From Allocoleopsis franciscana PCC 7113 (lineage in GTDB: Bacteria; Cyanobacteriota; Cyanobacteriia; Cyanobacteriales; Coleofasciculaceae), in contig NC_019738.1 in NCBI RefSeq assembly GCF_000317515.1, forward strand, positions 1,525,501 to 1,589,500: a stretch of 64,000 nt of DNA, read 5' to 3'. Made by a program: the position numbers and the translations under genes. Below the pieces are notes generated by a model. The model was not told where the DNA came from, ran no database searches, and was given only the letters and a program-made list of their open reading frames with translations. Each line of letters starts with the position of its first letter. The first letter of the stretch is position 1. Shown here piece by piece: positions 1 through 9,420 of the stretch.

Positions 1-2
1 TA

Positions 3-1748
3 CCCGATGCCTATGGTCGCGGTCGGATTATTGGCGACTATCGGCGAGTGGCACTGTATGGCGTAGACCGCTTGATTGCAGATAAGAAAGCGCAACTCGA
101 ATCCCTGGAACTCGATGTAATCGACGAATCGGTGATTCAGCTACGGGAAGAAATCTGTGAGCAAATTCGCGCTTTGGGTGAACTCAAAGCTATGGCAGCC
201 GATTACGGCTTTGATATTAGCCAACCCGCAGCCACAGCGAAAGAAGCGGTTCAGTGGACGTACTTTGCTTACCTGGGTGCTGTTAAAGAACAGAACGGTG
301 CGGCAATGTCCTTGGGACGGGTTTCTACGTTCTTGGATATTTATATTGAACGCGACCTGAAAAATGGCACGCTAACCGAAGCCGAAGCACAGGAAATCAT
401 CGACCATTTCGTGATGAAATTGCGGATGGTGCGCTTCCTACGGACACCCGATTACAACGAACTGTTCTCTGGTGACCCAACCTGGGTCACGGAATGCATT
501 GGCGGTATGGGTTTAGATGGACGACCTCTGGTTACCAAAAACAATTTCCGCTTCTTGCACACCCTATCTAACCTGGGTCCTGCACCCGAACCCAACTTAA
601 CCGTCCTGTGGTCGGAGCAATTACCGATAAACTTTAAGCGTTACTGCGCTAAGGTTTCCGCCGAAACCTGCTCAATTCAGTACGAAAACGACGATTTGAT
701 GCGTCCTGAGTATGGCGATGACTACGGGATCGCCTGCTGTGTTTCAGCCATGCGAATTGGTAAGCAGATGCAGTTCTTCGGTGCGCGTGCCAACTTAGCC
801 AAGGCGCTACTGTATGCCATCAATGGCGGGAAGGATGAAAAAGCAGGGGATCAGGTTGCTCCTGAGTTTGAGCCGATTACCTCAGAATACTTGGATTATG
901 ACGAGGTAATGGCGAAGTTCGATGTGTTGATGGATTGGCTGGCTAAGTTGTACATCAACACCCTGAATGTCATCCATTACATGCACGATAAATACTGTTA
1001 TGAACGCCTGGAAATGGCGTTACATGACCGCGATATCTTGCGAACAATGGCATGTGGTGTGGCAGGGTTGTCGGTAGTGGCAGATGCTTTATCAGCCATA
1101 AAGTATGCCAAGGTAAAGGTTATTCGCAACGAAAGCGGTTTGGCAGTGGATTACCAAATCGAAGGCGATTATCCCAAATATGGGAATAATGATGACCGGG
1201 TGGATAGCATTGCCGCGAAGCTGGTCGAAGATTTCATGAACAAGTTGCGTCAGAACAAGACGTATCGCAACGCAGTGCCAACCCAGTCAATTCTTACCAT
1301 TACCTCGAACGTGGTGTATGGCAAGAAAACCGGCAACACGCCAGATGGACGTAAGGCAGGAGAACCGTTTGCACCGGGGGCAAACCCAATGCATGGACGG
1401 GATACCAAAGGTGCGATCGCAGCCTTAGAATCCGTCGCCAAACTTCCTTACGAACACGCCCAAGATGGCATTTCCTACACCTTCTCCATCGTGCCCCAAG
1501 CATTAGGTAAGACGGATGAGAACCGATTCAACAACCTGGTAGGAATGCTAGATGGTTACTTCCACAATGGAGGACATCACATCAACATCAACGTCCTGAA
1601 TCGTGAAACCTTGTTGGATGCGATCGATCATCCCGAAAAATATCCGCAGCTAACAATTCGGGTATCCGGTTATGCCGTGAACTTTATTAAGTTAACCCGC
1701 GAACAACAGTTAGATGTAATTCAACGAACCTTCCACGATCGCATTTAG
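3..1748 (+). CDS. pflB: Pyruvate formate-lyase (formate C-acetyltransferase), 5' end outside window
   Basis: This cytosolic glycyl-radical enzyme converts pyruvate and CoA to acetyl-CoA and formate during anaerobic fermentation. The frame is open from base 3, and codons before the first in-window GTG (base 48) still match the family, so the gene enters from the left. About 581 residues are visible; the family is about 760, so roughly 175 N-terminal residues are missing. The catalytic cysteine pair lies in ACCVSAM at bases 735-740. The radical glycine lies in RVSGYAV at bases 1668-1670. Their spacing of 311 residues is close to the 316 of the E. coli enzyme. The activase gene pflA follows after a 116-base repeat-filled gap, and adhE lies further downstream, so the block forms a mixed-acid/ethanol module. 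Identification is very secure. Confidence 0.97.
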   Translation, partial: PDAYGRGRIIGDYRRVALYGVDRLIADKKAQLESLELDVIDESVIQLREEICEQIRALGELKAMAADYGFDISQPAATAKEAVQWTYFAYLGAVKEQNGAAMSLGRVSTFLDIYIERDLKNGTLTEAEAQEIIDHFVMKLRMVRFLRTPDYNELFSGDPTWVTECIGGMGLDGRPLVTKNNFRFLHTLSNLGPAPEPNLTVLWSEQLPINFKRYCAKVSAETCSIQYENDDLMRPEYGDDYGIACCVSAMRIGKQMQFFGARANLAKALLYAINGGKDEKAGDQVAPEFEPITSEYLDYDEVMAKFDVLMDWLAKLYINTLNVIHYMHDKYCYERLEMALHDRDILRTMACGVAGLSVVADALSAIKYAKVKVIRNESGLAVDYQIEGDYPKYGNNDDRVDSIAAKLVEDFMNKLRQNKTYRNAVPTQSILTITSNVVYGKKTGNTPDGRKAGEPFAPGANPMHGRDTKGAIAALESVAKLPYEHAQDGISYTFSIVPQALGKTDENRFNNLVGMLDGYFHNGGHHININVLNRETLLDAIDHPEKYPQLTIRVSGYAVNFIKLTREQQLDVIQRTFHDRI

Positions 1749-1751
1749 ATT

Positions 1752-1850
1752 TCAACGCAGAGAACGCAGAGGGAAGCGCAGAGGTTCGCAAAGAACTCTC
1801 TCCATCCTCTGCGTCCCTTTGCGAAAACCTTAGCGTTCCTTTGCGTTAAA
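1752..1850. repeat. Imperfect palindrome built of CGCAGAG/CGCAAAG motifs
   Basis: The gap between pflB and pflA is almost entirely an imperfect inverted repeat. The left arm carries AACGCAGAG, CGCAGAGG and CGCAAAG. The right arm, read on the other strand, carries AACGCAAAGG, CGCAAAGG and CGCAGAGG. It could fold into a long hairpin in the pfl transcript. A second block of the same motif type lies near 14550. It looks like a dispersed cyanobacterial small repeat rather than a coding segment. Confidence 0.6.
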
Positions 1851-1864
1851 AAAACTCTCCTATC

Positions 1865-2596
1865 ATGACTATAGTTGGGCGTATTCACTCCCTTGAAAGC
1901 TGCGGTACCGTTGATGGCCCCGGTATTCGGTTTGTCATCTTCACCCAAGGCTGTCCCCTGCGCTGTCTTTACTGCCACAACCCCGATGCTCGTTGTAGTG
2001 CACAGGGCAAAGAAACTACGGTTGATCAACTGATAGAAGAAATTCAGAAATATCGCTCCTATATGCAATTTTCGGGTGGAGGGGTAACCGTCACGGGTGG
2101 TGAACCGTTGATGCAACCGGAGTTTGTTACAGAATTATTTCGACGCTGCAAGGAACTGGGGATTCATACAGCGCTTGATACATCGGGTTATGTTAACTTG
2201 AATACCGCCAAACCCGTACTGGATTACGTGGATTTGGTTCTGCTGGACATCAAATCCTTCGATCCCAAAATTTATGTAAAAGTTACGAACGTTTCCCTTG
2301 AACCCACCCTCAAATTTGCTAAGTATTTAAGTGAGATCAAAAAACCTGCATGGATTCGATTTGTCTTAGTGCCCAATCTCACAGACCCAGTACACAATAT
2401 TGAGGGGTTAGCCGAATTTATCGCCACATTGGACAATGTAGAAAAAGTAGAAGTTTTGCCCTTTCACCAAATGGGCGCTTACAAATGGGAGCAATTGGGT
2501 TATGACTATCAACTCAAAGACACTCAGCCACCCACGCCAGAACTGGTTCAACAAGCGATCAATATCTTCCGAGGACACGATCTCATCGTGCAGTAA
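1865..2596 (+). CDS. pflA: Pyruvate formate-lyase-activating enzyme (radical SAM)
   Basis: The activase installs the glycyl radical on PflB using S-adenosylmethionine and a [4Fe-4S] cluster. The 243-residue length is normal for the family. The cluster motif CxxxCxxC is present as Cys30, Cys34 and Cys37, within GCPLRCLYCHNPD. The SAM-binding segment GGGVTVTGGEPL follows at about residues 72-83. The ATG start at 1865 gives the usual short N-terminus ahead of the SCGTVDGPG motif. The gene sits directly after its substrate gene pflB on the same strand, supporting co-expression, although the intervening hairpin-forming repeat could tune the downstream level. Confidence 0.96.
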   Translation: MTIVGRIHSLESCGTVDGPGIRFVIFTQGCPLRCLYCHNPDARCSAQGKETTVDQLIEEIQKYRSYMQFSGGGVTVTGGEPLMQPEFVTELFRRCKELGIHTALDTSGYVNLNTAKPVLDYVDLVLLDIKSFDPKIYVKVTNVSLEPTLKFAKYLSEIKKPAWIRFVLVPNLTDPVHNIEGLAEFIATLDNVEKVEVLPFHQMGAYKWEQLGYDYQLKDTQPPTPELVQQAINIFRGHDLIVQ

Positions 2597-3254
2597 ATCC
2601 TTTTGAAGCGTCATTCCCATTAGTTTCGTGGGAGTAAGAATCAAAGCCTCTCTCCTTGTAGGAGACCGGAGCTTTAGTGAGGAGTTTGGAGAGAGGTCAT
2701 ACTGTATCTCATCCAATCGAGAAGGGCTATAAATCAGCAATCAGTGGCAAAATCGCTTTGCTTTGTAATCTAGGATACTAGCCATCAAAAGACAAAATAA
2801 ATGTTAAGCCTATGGCTAGAGGAATAACAGCCAAATGCAGGACATGAAGACATTGTAGAGATACTCAAAAGCATCTTAACCAAGATAGAATTGATATAGA
2901 GGGTCACTCAGGGAGAAGTATCTTAAAAGTATTGACGGCTCCTCACTATCCCGAACTATTCTTTTATACCTACATCGGTATCGCCAAAAAGGTTGATGTT
3001 AAAGAAACCGAGCGCATTAATTATCAGGATTCCGTAGAAAGATCCACCAACTCAATCAGACGAAGCCACTCAAGGAATTCAATCAAGTAGAAATTTATCC
3101 TTAATAGTGCAGAAAAGTTGTTCAAGAACTTGTCCAGTTTTTGGGGTGAGTTGTGACAAACTCCTCCAGAACGCTCGCCTAACGCAGAAAAATCAAGAGA
3201 AGAGCGAGACGTTCTTGAATTCAAGCCTAACGACAAAGATTCTGGCAGAGACTT
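2597..3254. other. Long intergenic region between pflA and adhE
   Basis: No convincing gene is seen. Bases 2647-2696 hold CCTCTCTCC paired with GGAGAGAGG, with a small CTCC/GGAG hairpin inside; this may end the pfl transcript. Bases about 2900-3090 contain an interrupted frame with protein-like composition and no usable start, perhaps a gene relic. The promoter of adhE should lie in the last 150 bases, but no clear -35/-10 pair was recognised. Confidence 0.5.
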
Positions 3255-5954
3255 ATGCAAACTCAAATAAGCGTCACCAACATCCAAGAACTAGAAGACC
3301 TGATTCAACGGGTAAAAGTGGCTCAAGAGAAATATGCCACTTACACCCAAGAACAGGTAGACCAAATCTTCAAGAAAGCGGCGCTAGCAGCAAACGCAGC
3401 AAGAATCCCGCTGGCTAAGCTGGCTGCTACCGAAACGGGTATGGGAATTATCGAAGATAAGGTGATTAAGAACCACTTTGCTTCGGAAATTATTTACAAC
3501 AAGTACAAGCAAGAAAAAACCTGCGGTGTTATCGAAGAAGACCAATCCTTTGGGTTCCAAAAAATTGCTGAACCCGTAGGGATTCTGGCTGGAATTGTCC
3601 CCACAACGAACCCAACTTCCACAGCCATTTTTAAAGCCCTGCTGGCTCTCAAAACTCGGAATGGAATTATCTTCTCTCCTCACCCCAGAGCAAAGCAATC
3701 CACCAGTGAAGCGGCGAAAATTGTTTTAAAAGCAGCAGTGGAAGCCGGCGCACCGGAAGACATTATCGGTTGGATTGATGAACCAACGGTGCCATTATCT
3801 CAAGCGCTGATGCAGCATCATGACATCAAGCTGATTCTCGCTACCGGTGGCCCTGCAATGGTCAAAGCCGCCTATTCTTCAGGTCACCCTTCTTTGGGAG
3901 TCGGTGCCGGGAATACTCCAGCGGTTATTGATGAAACGGCTCATATTAAAATGGCAGTCTCATCAATTTTGCTGAGTAAAACCTTTGATAATGGCATGAT
4001 TTGTGCCAGCGAACAATCGGTGATTGTTGTCGATGAGGTTTATGATACCGTCAGGGAAGAATTTATTGAGCGCGGTGCTTACTTGCTAACACCAGAAGAG
4101 AGGGAAAAGCTGGGGCGTAAGATTATTGTCGATGGGCGTTTGAATGCTGAAATTGTAGGCCAACCCGTAGAAAGGTTAGCGGAATTAGCAGAGATTTCCA
4201 TACCCGCCAATACCAGAGTCCTGATTGGTGAAGTTGAAGACATCAACACCAACGAACCCTTCGCTTACGAGAAATTGTCTCCCATCCTGGCAATGTATCG
4301 TGCACCTAACTTTCAGGAAGCGGTAGATAAAGCAAAGAAGTTGGTTGAGTTTGGGGGGATGGGTCATACCGCCGTACTCTACACCGCACCCTCCAACAAA
4401 GAACACATCAACTATTATGAATCCCAGGTAGAAACGGCACGAGTCCTGATTAATACGCCCGCATCTCAAGGGGCGATTGGTGACCTTTATAACTTCCGGC
4501 TTGACCCCTCTTTAACGTTAGGTTGTGGGACTTGGGGTGGCAACTCAATTAGTGGTAATGTTGGCCCGCAACACCTGCTGAATGTTAAGACGGTATCGGA
4601 ACGGCGGGAGAATATGCTCTGGTTTCGGATTCCGCCGAAGGTGTACTTTAAGTATGGCTGTTTGCCCACCGCCTTACGCGAGTTAGTTGGGAAGAAACGG
4701 GCATTTATCATTACGGATAAACCCTTATATGAGTTGGGAGTCACCCGTCCGGTTGAAGAGATTTTGGATGATATCGGGCTGAAATACGATACCTTCTATG
4801 ATGTTGAACCTGACCCATCCTTAGGAACAGTTAAGAAGGGATTGAGTTTGATGAATACCTTCAATCCTGATGTGATTATCTCAATTGGTGGCGGTTCACC
4901 AATGGATGCCGCGAAGGTGATGTGGCTGATGTACGAGCATCCAGAGATAGAATTTGAAGGGTTGGCGATGCGGTTTATGGATATCCGCAAGCGGGTTTAT
5001 GAACTGCCGGCGCTGGGTGAGAAAGCGATGATGGTGGCAATTCCGACGACATCGGGAACGGGTTCGGAAGTGACGCCGTTTGCTGTGGTTACCGATGAAC
5101 GCACGGGGATTAAGTACCCACTCGCTGATTATGCCCTAACTCCAAATATGGCGATCATAGACCCGGAGTTGGTGATGAATATGCCGAAGAAACTCACGGC
5201 TTACGGGGGTATTGATGCCTTAACTCACGCGCTGGAAGCTTATGTTTCGGTGTTTGCTTCAGAGTTTACCAACGGACAAGCATTAGAGGCCATTCGGTTA
5301 CTATTTAAGTATCTGCCGAGTGCTTACCAAAACGGGGCAAAAGACCCGAAGGCACGGGAGAAGGTACATTACGGTGCAACGATGGCGGGGATGGCATTTG
5401 CTAATGCTTTCCTGGGTGTTTGTCACTCAATGGCGCACAAATTGGGTTCTACTTTCCATGTCCCCCACGGTTTAGCGAATGCGCTGATGATTTCCCATGT
5501 CATCCGCTACAACGCGACGGATATACCATTTAAGCAAGCGATTTTCCCACAATATAAGTATCCGAATGCCAAATGGCGCTATGCTCGGATTGCCGATTAC
5601 CTGAATTTAGGGGGTAATACGGAAGAAGAGAAGGTGGAGAAACTCGTGGATGCGATCGAAGAACTCAAGCGTCAGTTAGATATTCCGCTGACGATTAAGG
5701 AAGTTCTTTCAGACGATGATAAAGCCTTCTACGAAGGAGTGGAAGAGATGGCAGACCAAGCATTCGATGACCAATGCACTGGCGCGAATCCACGCTATCC
5801 ACTGATTCGGGATTTGAAGGAATTGTACACCTTAGCTTACCGGGGTTGTCCAATCGGGGCAGGACTGTATCATCCCGAAGTTAATCCATCCAATGCTACT
5901 GTTGTCACGGCTACTGGTGGTGATGTTGAGGAATCGATAGCGGCAACAGTTTAG
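3255..5954 (+). CDS. adhE: Bifunctional acetaldehyde-CoA / alcohol dehydrogenase
   Basis: AdhE reduces acetyl-CoA to acetaldehyde and then to ethanol, reoxidising two NADH, and so pairs with pyruvate formate-lyase in fermentation. The 899-residue length matches the family. Residues about 1-440 form the CoA-acylating aldehyde dehydrogenase, with catalytic Cys250 in GMICASEQ. Residues about 455-870 form the iron-dependent alcohol dehydrogenase, with the nucleotide motif GGGSPMDAAK. The four expected iron ligands are visible: Asp654, His658, His724 and His738, one position off the E. coli numbering. The start at ATG 3255 gives the usual N-terminus. Two hairpins follow the stop codon. The family is scattered in cyanobacteria, and here it is linked to pfl. 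Confidence 0.97.
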   Translation: MQTQISVTNIQELEDLIQRVKVAQEKYATYTQEQVDQIFKKAALAANAARIPLAKLAATETGMGIIEDKVIKNHFASEIIYNKYKQEKTCGVIEEDQSFGFQKIAEPVGILAGIVPTTNPTSTAIFKALLALKTRNGIIFSPHPRAKQSTSEAAKIVLKAAVEAGAPEDIIGWIDEPTVPLSQALMQHHDIKLILATGGPAMVKAAYSSGHPSLGVGAGNTPAVIDETAHIKMAVSSILLSKTFDNGMICASEQSVIVVDEVYDTVREEFIERGAYLLTPEEREKLGRKIIVDGRLNAEIVGQPVERLAELAEISIPANTRVLIGEVEDINTNEPFAYEKLSPILAMYRAPNFQEAVDKAKKLVEFGGMGHTAVLYTAPSNKEHINYYESQVETARVLINTPASQGAIGDLYNFRLDPSLTLGCGTWGGNSISGNVGPQHLLNVKTVSERRENMLWFRIPPKVYFKYGCLPTALRELVGKKRAFIITDKPLYELGVTRPVEEILDDIGLKYDTFYDVEPDPSLGTVKKGLSLMNTFNPDVIISIGGGSPMDAAKVMWLMYEHPEIEFEGLAMRFMDIRKRVYELPALGEKAMMVAIPTTSGTGSEVTPFAVVTDERTGIKYPLADYALTPNMAIIDPELVMNMPKKLTAYGGIDALTHALEAYVSVFASEFTNGQALEAIRLLFKYLPSAYQNGAKDPKAREKVHYGATMAGMAFANAFLGVCHSMAHKLGSTFHVPHGLANALMISHVIRYNATDIPFKQAIFPQYKYPNAKWRYARIADYLNLGGNTEEEKVEKLVDAIEELKRQLDIPLTIKEVLSDDDKAFYEGVEEMADQAFDDQCTGANPRYPLIRDLKELYTLAYRGCPIGAGLYHPEVNPSNATVVTATGGDVEESIAATV

Positions 5955-6263
5955 GGATAAGTTTTGTTTTCGTGTTAGAGCAGGTATCATGCTCTAAAGA
6001 TGGGGCGGGCGATGAGTCCGCCCTTTATTTTTGGTTTAAGAGTCAGAGTTCGTTAGTAAAACCGTGTCTTTATATAAAGCTTTATTTTACTAATCTTAAT
6101 GTTTTTAACCATATCAGAATTGATAGCTAATCGCCACAATTGATACTTATTACAGTTGTGCCTAAGCTTCACGCATTCTTCATAATTAAATCTATAATTA
6201 TATTGAAAAGGGTTAATACGTATTAATACCTCCATCAAACTGGACTACTACAGAGGGTCGGGG
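5955..6263. other. Intergenic region downstream of adhE
   Basis: The first 80 bases hold two consecutive hairpins (5975-5997 and 6003-6032, described separately). The rest, to 6263, is AT-rich and should carry the promoter of the next gene. No further gene is seen. Confidence 0.5.
5975..6032 (+). terminator. Tandem hairpins ending with a rho-independent terminator after adhE
   Basis: A perfect 8-base stem, TTAGAGCA/TGCTCTAA (5975-5982 with 5990-5997), starts 20 bases after the adhE stop. A GC-rich stem GGGCGG/CCGCCC (6003-6008 with 6018-6023) follows, directly trailed by TTTATTTTT. The second hairpin has the full form of an intrinsic terminator for plus-strand transcripts. Confidence 0.85.
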
Positions 6264-6758
6264 ATGTATCTTATGTCTGTAGAACCGCATGTCTTACGTA
6301 AAGAACTTGGAGATTTTGGCAGTATTATCTTTCTGAAGTCAATTCTCACAGGAATCGAAGAAACAATCGGCGAAAGAACAGCTGCAATTGCGATGATTGC
6401 TGCCGGTCGAAAGCAAGGCAAGAATTCAATTGAAGAGCTTGGATTAGTAAATAAAGGTGTTGCCTTGTCTCTCGACGAAATTCGAGAAAAGGCTAATTCT
6501 ATTCTAGGCCAAGAAGGAAGCCGATTGTGCATTATTGACAAGATAGAGCAAGAAGGAAAAGCCTACAGAGTGTATGCAAAAGAAACGTTTTGTTCTTCTG
6601 GCGAACCCGATGATTCAACCCGAACGTGTACCTATACTTTAGGGGCAATTCAGGGCTTTTTAGAAGCATTCTTGGGCAAACGTTTACAGGGAAAACAAAT
6701 CGGTTCAGTCTTGCGGGGTAGTACTCATGATGTGATTGAGTACATCATCCTAGATTAA
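6264..6758 (+). CDS. V4R-like small sensory protein (tentative)
   Basis: The function is not firmly recognised. The 164-residue protein has no membrane segment. Its C-terminal third, with CTYTLGAIQGFLEAFLGK followed by a Gly-containing closing strand, has the layout of V4R (4-vinyl-reductase-like) small-molecule-binding domains, in which a Cys precedes a GFL..LLGK helix. That link comes from pattern memory only. A cluster of two cysteines (CSSGE..., RTCTYT) could bind a ligand or metal. The ATG at 6264 was kept; an in-frame ATG at 6273 is equally possible. It lies 173 bases upstream of a roadblock/LC7 gene on the same strand. V4R-like and roadblock proteins are both typical partners in signalling complexes, so the two may work together. 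Confidence 0.6.
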   Translation: MYLMSVEPHVLRKELGDFGSIIFLKSILTGIEETIGERTAAIAMIAAGRKQGKNSIEELGLVNKGVALSLDEIREKANSILGQEGSRLCIIDKIEQEGKAYRVYAKETFCSSGEPDDSTRTCTYTLGAIQGFLEAFLGKRLQGKQIGSVLRGSTHDVIEYIILD

Positions 6759-6931
6759 TCGCCTAGAGAACCTTTGCTTAATCCTTTGTTCATTTAAGTC
6801 ATCGCTGAGGAAAGAGCTGAATTTCGGGACTTATAAGATATAAGATCAGCTATTGGCTCACAGCTTTCTGCACCGAATAATATTACACATTCTTTCAGTC
6901 AAACTGTCTGAAATTTGACAGGAGTACAATA

Positions 6932-7303
6932 ATGGCAATCAATACGCAAAAACTGGGCAATGTTCTGCAAAATTTTGTTTCAATAACCTCTAATGTTCAA
7001 GGGGCAGCAATGGTTACCACAGACGGCTTACCCCTGGCTTCCTGTTTGCCCGGTAGTATGGATGAGGAAAGGGTTTCGGCGATGTCTGCCGCCATGTTGT
7101 CTTTGGGTGAACGTATTGGTCGAGAACTGGGTAGAGGTGAGATGGATCGCGTCTATATTCACGGTCAAGAAGGCTTTAGCATTTTGACAAGTTGTGGTGC
7201 GGATGCAGTCTTTCTTGTCCTAGCAGATAAGGAAGCAAAGCAAGGGGTTTTGATGTTAGAAATTAAGCGAGCTCTTACTGAGCTGATGCTGATTTTAAGT
7301 TAG
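6932..7303 (+). CDS. Roadblock/LC7 domain protein
   Basis: The 123-residue protein covers one roadblock/LC7 fold: N-terminal helix (KLGNVLQNFVS), the strand GAAMVTTDGLPLAS, a central helix ending in LGERIGRELG, and the strand RVYIHGQEGFSIL followed by VFLVLADKEAKQGVL. In bacteria, such proteins dimerise and modulate small Ras-like (MglA-type) GTPases or serve as scaffolds. No GTPase gene is adjacent here. The start ATG at 6932 is preceded by GACAGGAG, a good ribosome-binding site. The family assignment is secure; the partner is unknown. Confidence 0.85.
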   Translation: MAINTQKLGNVLQNFVSITSNVQGAAMVTTDGLPLASCLPGSMDEERVSAMSAAMLSLGERIGRELGRGEMDRVYIHGQEGFSILTSCGADAVFLVLADKEAKQGVLMLEIKRALTELMLILS

Positions 7304-7619
7304 CTGCCAGGGTTGTCATCCTGTTAGGAATCTTGTTCATTGTGGATTAGGACGACTTGTGTTCAAATAAAGATGGGTCTTTTTCCCGCAAGACGCTTCT
7401 TCTCAAGTAATAATATTTAGACAGTCAGGGCGATCGCATCTAATCCCTTCATCTTTCCTCAAGTGGGTAATGTGCAATCGCTGTTCTTTCCTGACTCGTA
7501 ATGTAGACACTCCCCGCCTGCTGTCTATCCTAGAATGTAAGGCATCTCTAGAACTTGTCCTTTATGGCCTAATTTTACCTGTCCAATAGCACAAATATTT
7601 GCTTAAACATGGCATCTAA
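7304..7619. other. Convergent intergenic region
   Basis: The 316-base gap separates the plus-strand roadblock gene from the minus-strand transporter gene. It contains a GGCGATCGC HIP1-type site near 7430. No gene or strong terminator hairpin was recognised. Confidence 0.4.
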
Positions 7620-8816
7620 TCAGTAAATCCAAAAATAAGCGATCGCTAATGTAATAGCTGTGATCGGTAAGCCAAATCGCAGATGCTGTTTAAAGGTTAA
7701 TTCATAGCCTAATTGTGCCGTCGCTTCCGCCACAATCAAGTTAGCCACTGAACCAAACAACGTCAGATTGCCTGCCAAGGTTGACCCCGCTGACAACAGC
7801 AACCAAGATGAAGTATCACTTCTCTCAATTAATGGATGCAACAAAAGTACGGCTGGCACATTCGAGATTAAATTCGATAGCACCGCTGTCACTCCTAAAA
7901 ATCCCAAAGAGGTGTTAGCCAGAGTGGTAAACGGCTGCAACAAGTTGAGCTTTTGAGTAGCATGAGTCAGGATAAATAAACCGGAAAACATCACCAAGAG
8001 ATTCCAGTCCACTCGCCGCAATATTTTTTGCGGTTTCACCCGACGGGTAATGAGTAATAACGCCGCCGCCGTCAACGAGGCTTCTCCCAGGGGAACACCG
8101 ACTGCAAACGCGCATAAAAGTCCTGTGGTTACCACCAAGGTTTTGGTAAACAACGGTTTAAAGATGCGGTAACGTATCTGAGGGGGATTAGACTCAGCGG
8201 TTGTAGAGCGCACCTCTGGATACAATAGCCACAATAACCCAATTTGCACGACTAACCCGGCTAGAGCAACAGGGGTGAGAGATTGAGCAAATTTGAGGTA
8301 GCCAATTTGGGAAAAAGAGCCAATTAAAATATTCTGGGGATTGCCGCTGAGAGTAGCAACAGACCCTATATTAGTCGCACCTGCGATCGCAAGTAAAAAA
8401 GGAATCGGATTCAACTTTAGTGCTTCGGTCAAACTCAAGGTTAACGGGGTAAAAACCAGCGCCAACGTATCGTTTAGAAAAAACGCGGAAAGAATACCAC
8501 TGCCAAAAGTCAAGACAATCAGCAAGCCAAAGGGACTGCTGGTGAGGCGAAGCAGAGACGACAGTGCCAGTTGAAAAAAGCCGGAATAGGAGAGGTTAGC
8601 ATTTACCACCATCATGCTGAGTAAGAACACAATGGTGTTGGGATCGATCGCTTCCCACGCCTCTTGTAAATTCAGCACTCCCAGTGTGATCAGAAAAGCT
8701 GACCCCACTAAGGCAATTGTCGCTCGATTCATGCGTAAACCGGGTAGTTGCCCCAATCCCAATCCTAAGTAAGTCACACCTAATAGGAAGTACCTTGCGA
8801 CTTGCAGAAAACTCAC
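7620..8816 (-). CDS. ArsB/NhaD-type ion transporter (SLC13-like permease)
   Basis: This is a 398-residue inner-membrane permease of the ion-transporter superfamily that includes ArsB arsenite permeases, NhaD antiporters and SLC13 carriers. It shows about ten hydrophobic segments. Family signatures are NDTLALVFTPL at about residue 114, the GATNIGSVATLSGNPQN loop at about 146, and the second-half counterparts ISNVPAVLLL and GSTLAGNLTLFGSVANL near 316 and 345. These duplicated GN/SNVPA loops form the substrate site in the family. The substrate cannot be told from sequence; arsenite, Na+/H+ or a dicarboxylate are all possible. The gene lies 81 bases or more downstream of the Zur-type regulator on the same strand. 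Confidence 0.85.
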   Translation of the reverse strand: MSFLQVARYFLLGVTYLGLGLGQLPGLRMNRATIALVGSAFLITLGVLNLQEAWEAIDPNTIVFLLSMMVVNANLSYSGFFQLALSSLLRLTSSPFGLLIVLTFGSGILSAFFLNDTLALVFTPLTLSLTEALKLNPIPFLLAIAGATNIGSVATLSGNPQNILIGSFSQIGYLKFAQSLTPVALAGLVVQIGLLWLLYPEVRSTTAESNPPQIRYRIFKPLFTKTLVVTTGLLCAFAVGVPLGEASLTAAALLLITRRVKPQKILRRVDWNLLVMFSGLFILTHATQKLNLLQPFTTLANTSLGFLGVTAVLSNLISNVPAVLLLHPLIERSDTSSWLLLSAGSTLAGNLTLFGSVANLIVAEATAQLGYELTFKQHLRFGLPITAITLAIAYFWIY

Positions 8817-8897
8817 AAATTTTGACCACCCTCGTAGATGTCCGCTATCCCTCCAATCTTGGCGAGTTTGCCTTTGTCCGGCGAACTCCTGAATTTC

Positions 8898-9317
8898 TTA
8901 GAGATGAGGAGTGGAATCAGCTTTTTCGCTATCATGAGCCGTAGAACAGCGATCGCATAGTCCAAAAAACTCCAACGTATGGTAGTAAATTCTGAATTGG
9001 TGAGAATCTTCCAACTGTGATTCGAGTTGATGAACGGGACATTCATTGAGCGTAATGGATGCCCCACAATTGAGGCAGGTGAGGTGGTGTTGGTCGCGCT
9101 GCACCGAACTATAGAGGGATTCGCCATTGGCAAGGGTTCGCACCTGTACGGCACCTCCGAGCTTCAACACTTCCAGAGAGCGGTAGACGGTTGCCAACCC
9201 CATACTTTGTTCGCGGTTGCGTAACTCGACATAAATATCCTGGGCAGAGACGGCACGGTTTAAACTTTTGAGCAAATTCAAAATTCGGTCTTGAGAGCGG
9301 GTACGCTGGACTTTCAT
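8898..9317 (-). CDS. zur: Fur-family metalloregulator, probably Zur (FurB)
   Basis: A winged-helix DNA-binding repressor of the Fur family. The recognition region MGLATVYRSLEVL and the metal-domain motifs HHLTCLNCG and GLCDRC, which form the structural zinc CxxC pairs, are intact. The segment YYHTLEFFGLC recalls cyanobacterial Zur (FurB) more than the FurA or PerR types, so the symbol is a reasoned guess. The ATG at 9317 (139 residues) was chosen, because the GTG 21 bases upstream adds seven residues without a better ribosome site. The gene is divergent from purS across about 100 bases and upstream of a permease. No clear Zur box was found in the gap. Confidence 0.75.
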   Translation of the reverse strand: MKVQRTRSQDRILNLLKSLNRAVSAQDIYVELRNREQSMGLATVYRSLEVLKLGGAVQVRTLANGESLYSSVQRDQHHLTCLNCGASITLNECPVHQLESQLEDSHQFRIYYHTLEFFGLCDRCSTAHDSEKADSTPHL

Positions 9318-9420
9318 GGGCTTGCTACTGAATTTCACTACAAATTTAATTTCTGGGGGAGTTTGGGAATTGGTACTGCAAACTTTAAAATGGGCTTTCT
9401 TATCGTTTGGGGAATGAAGA

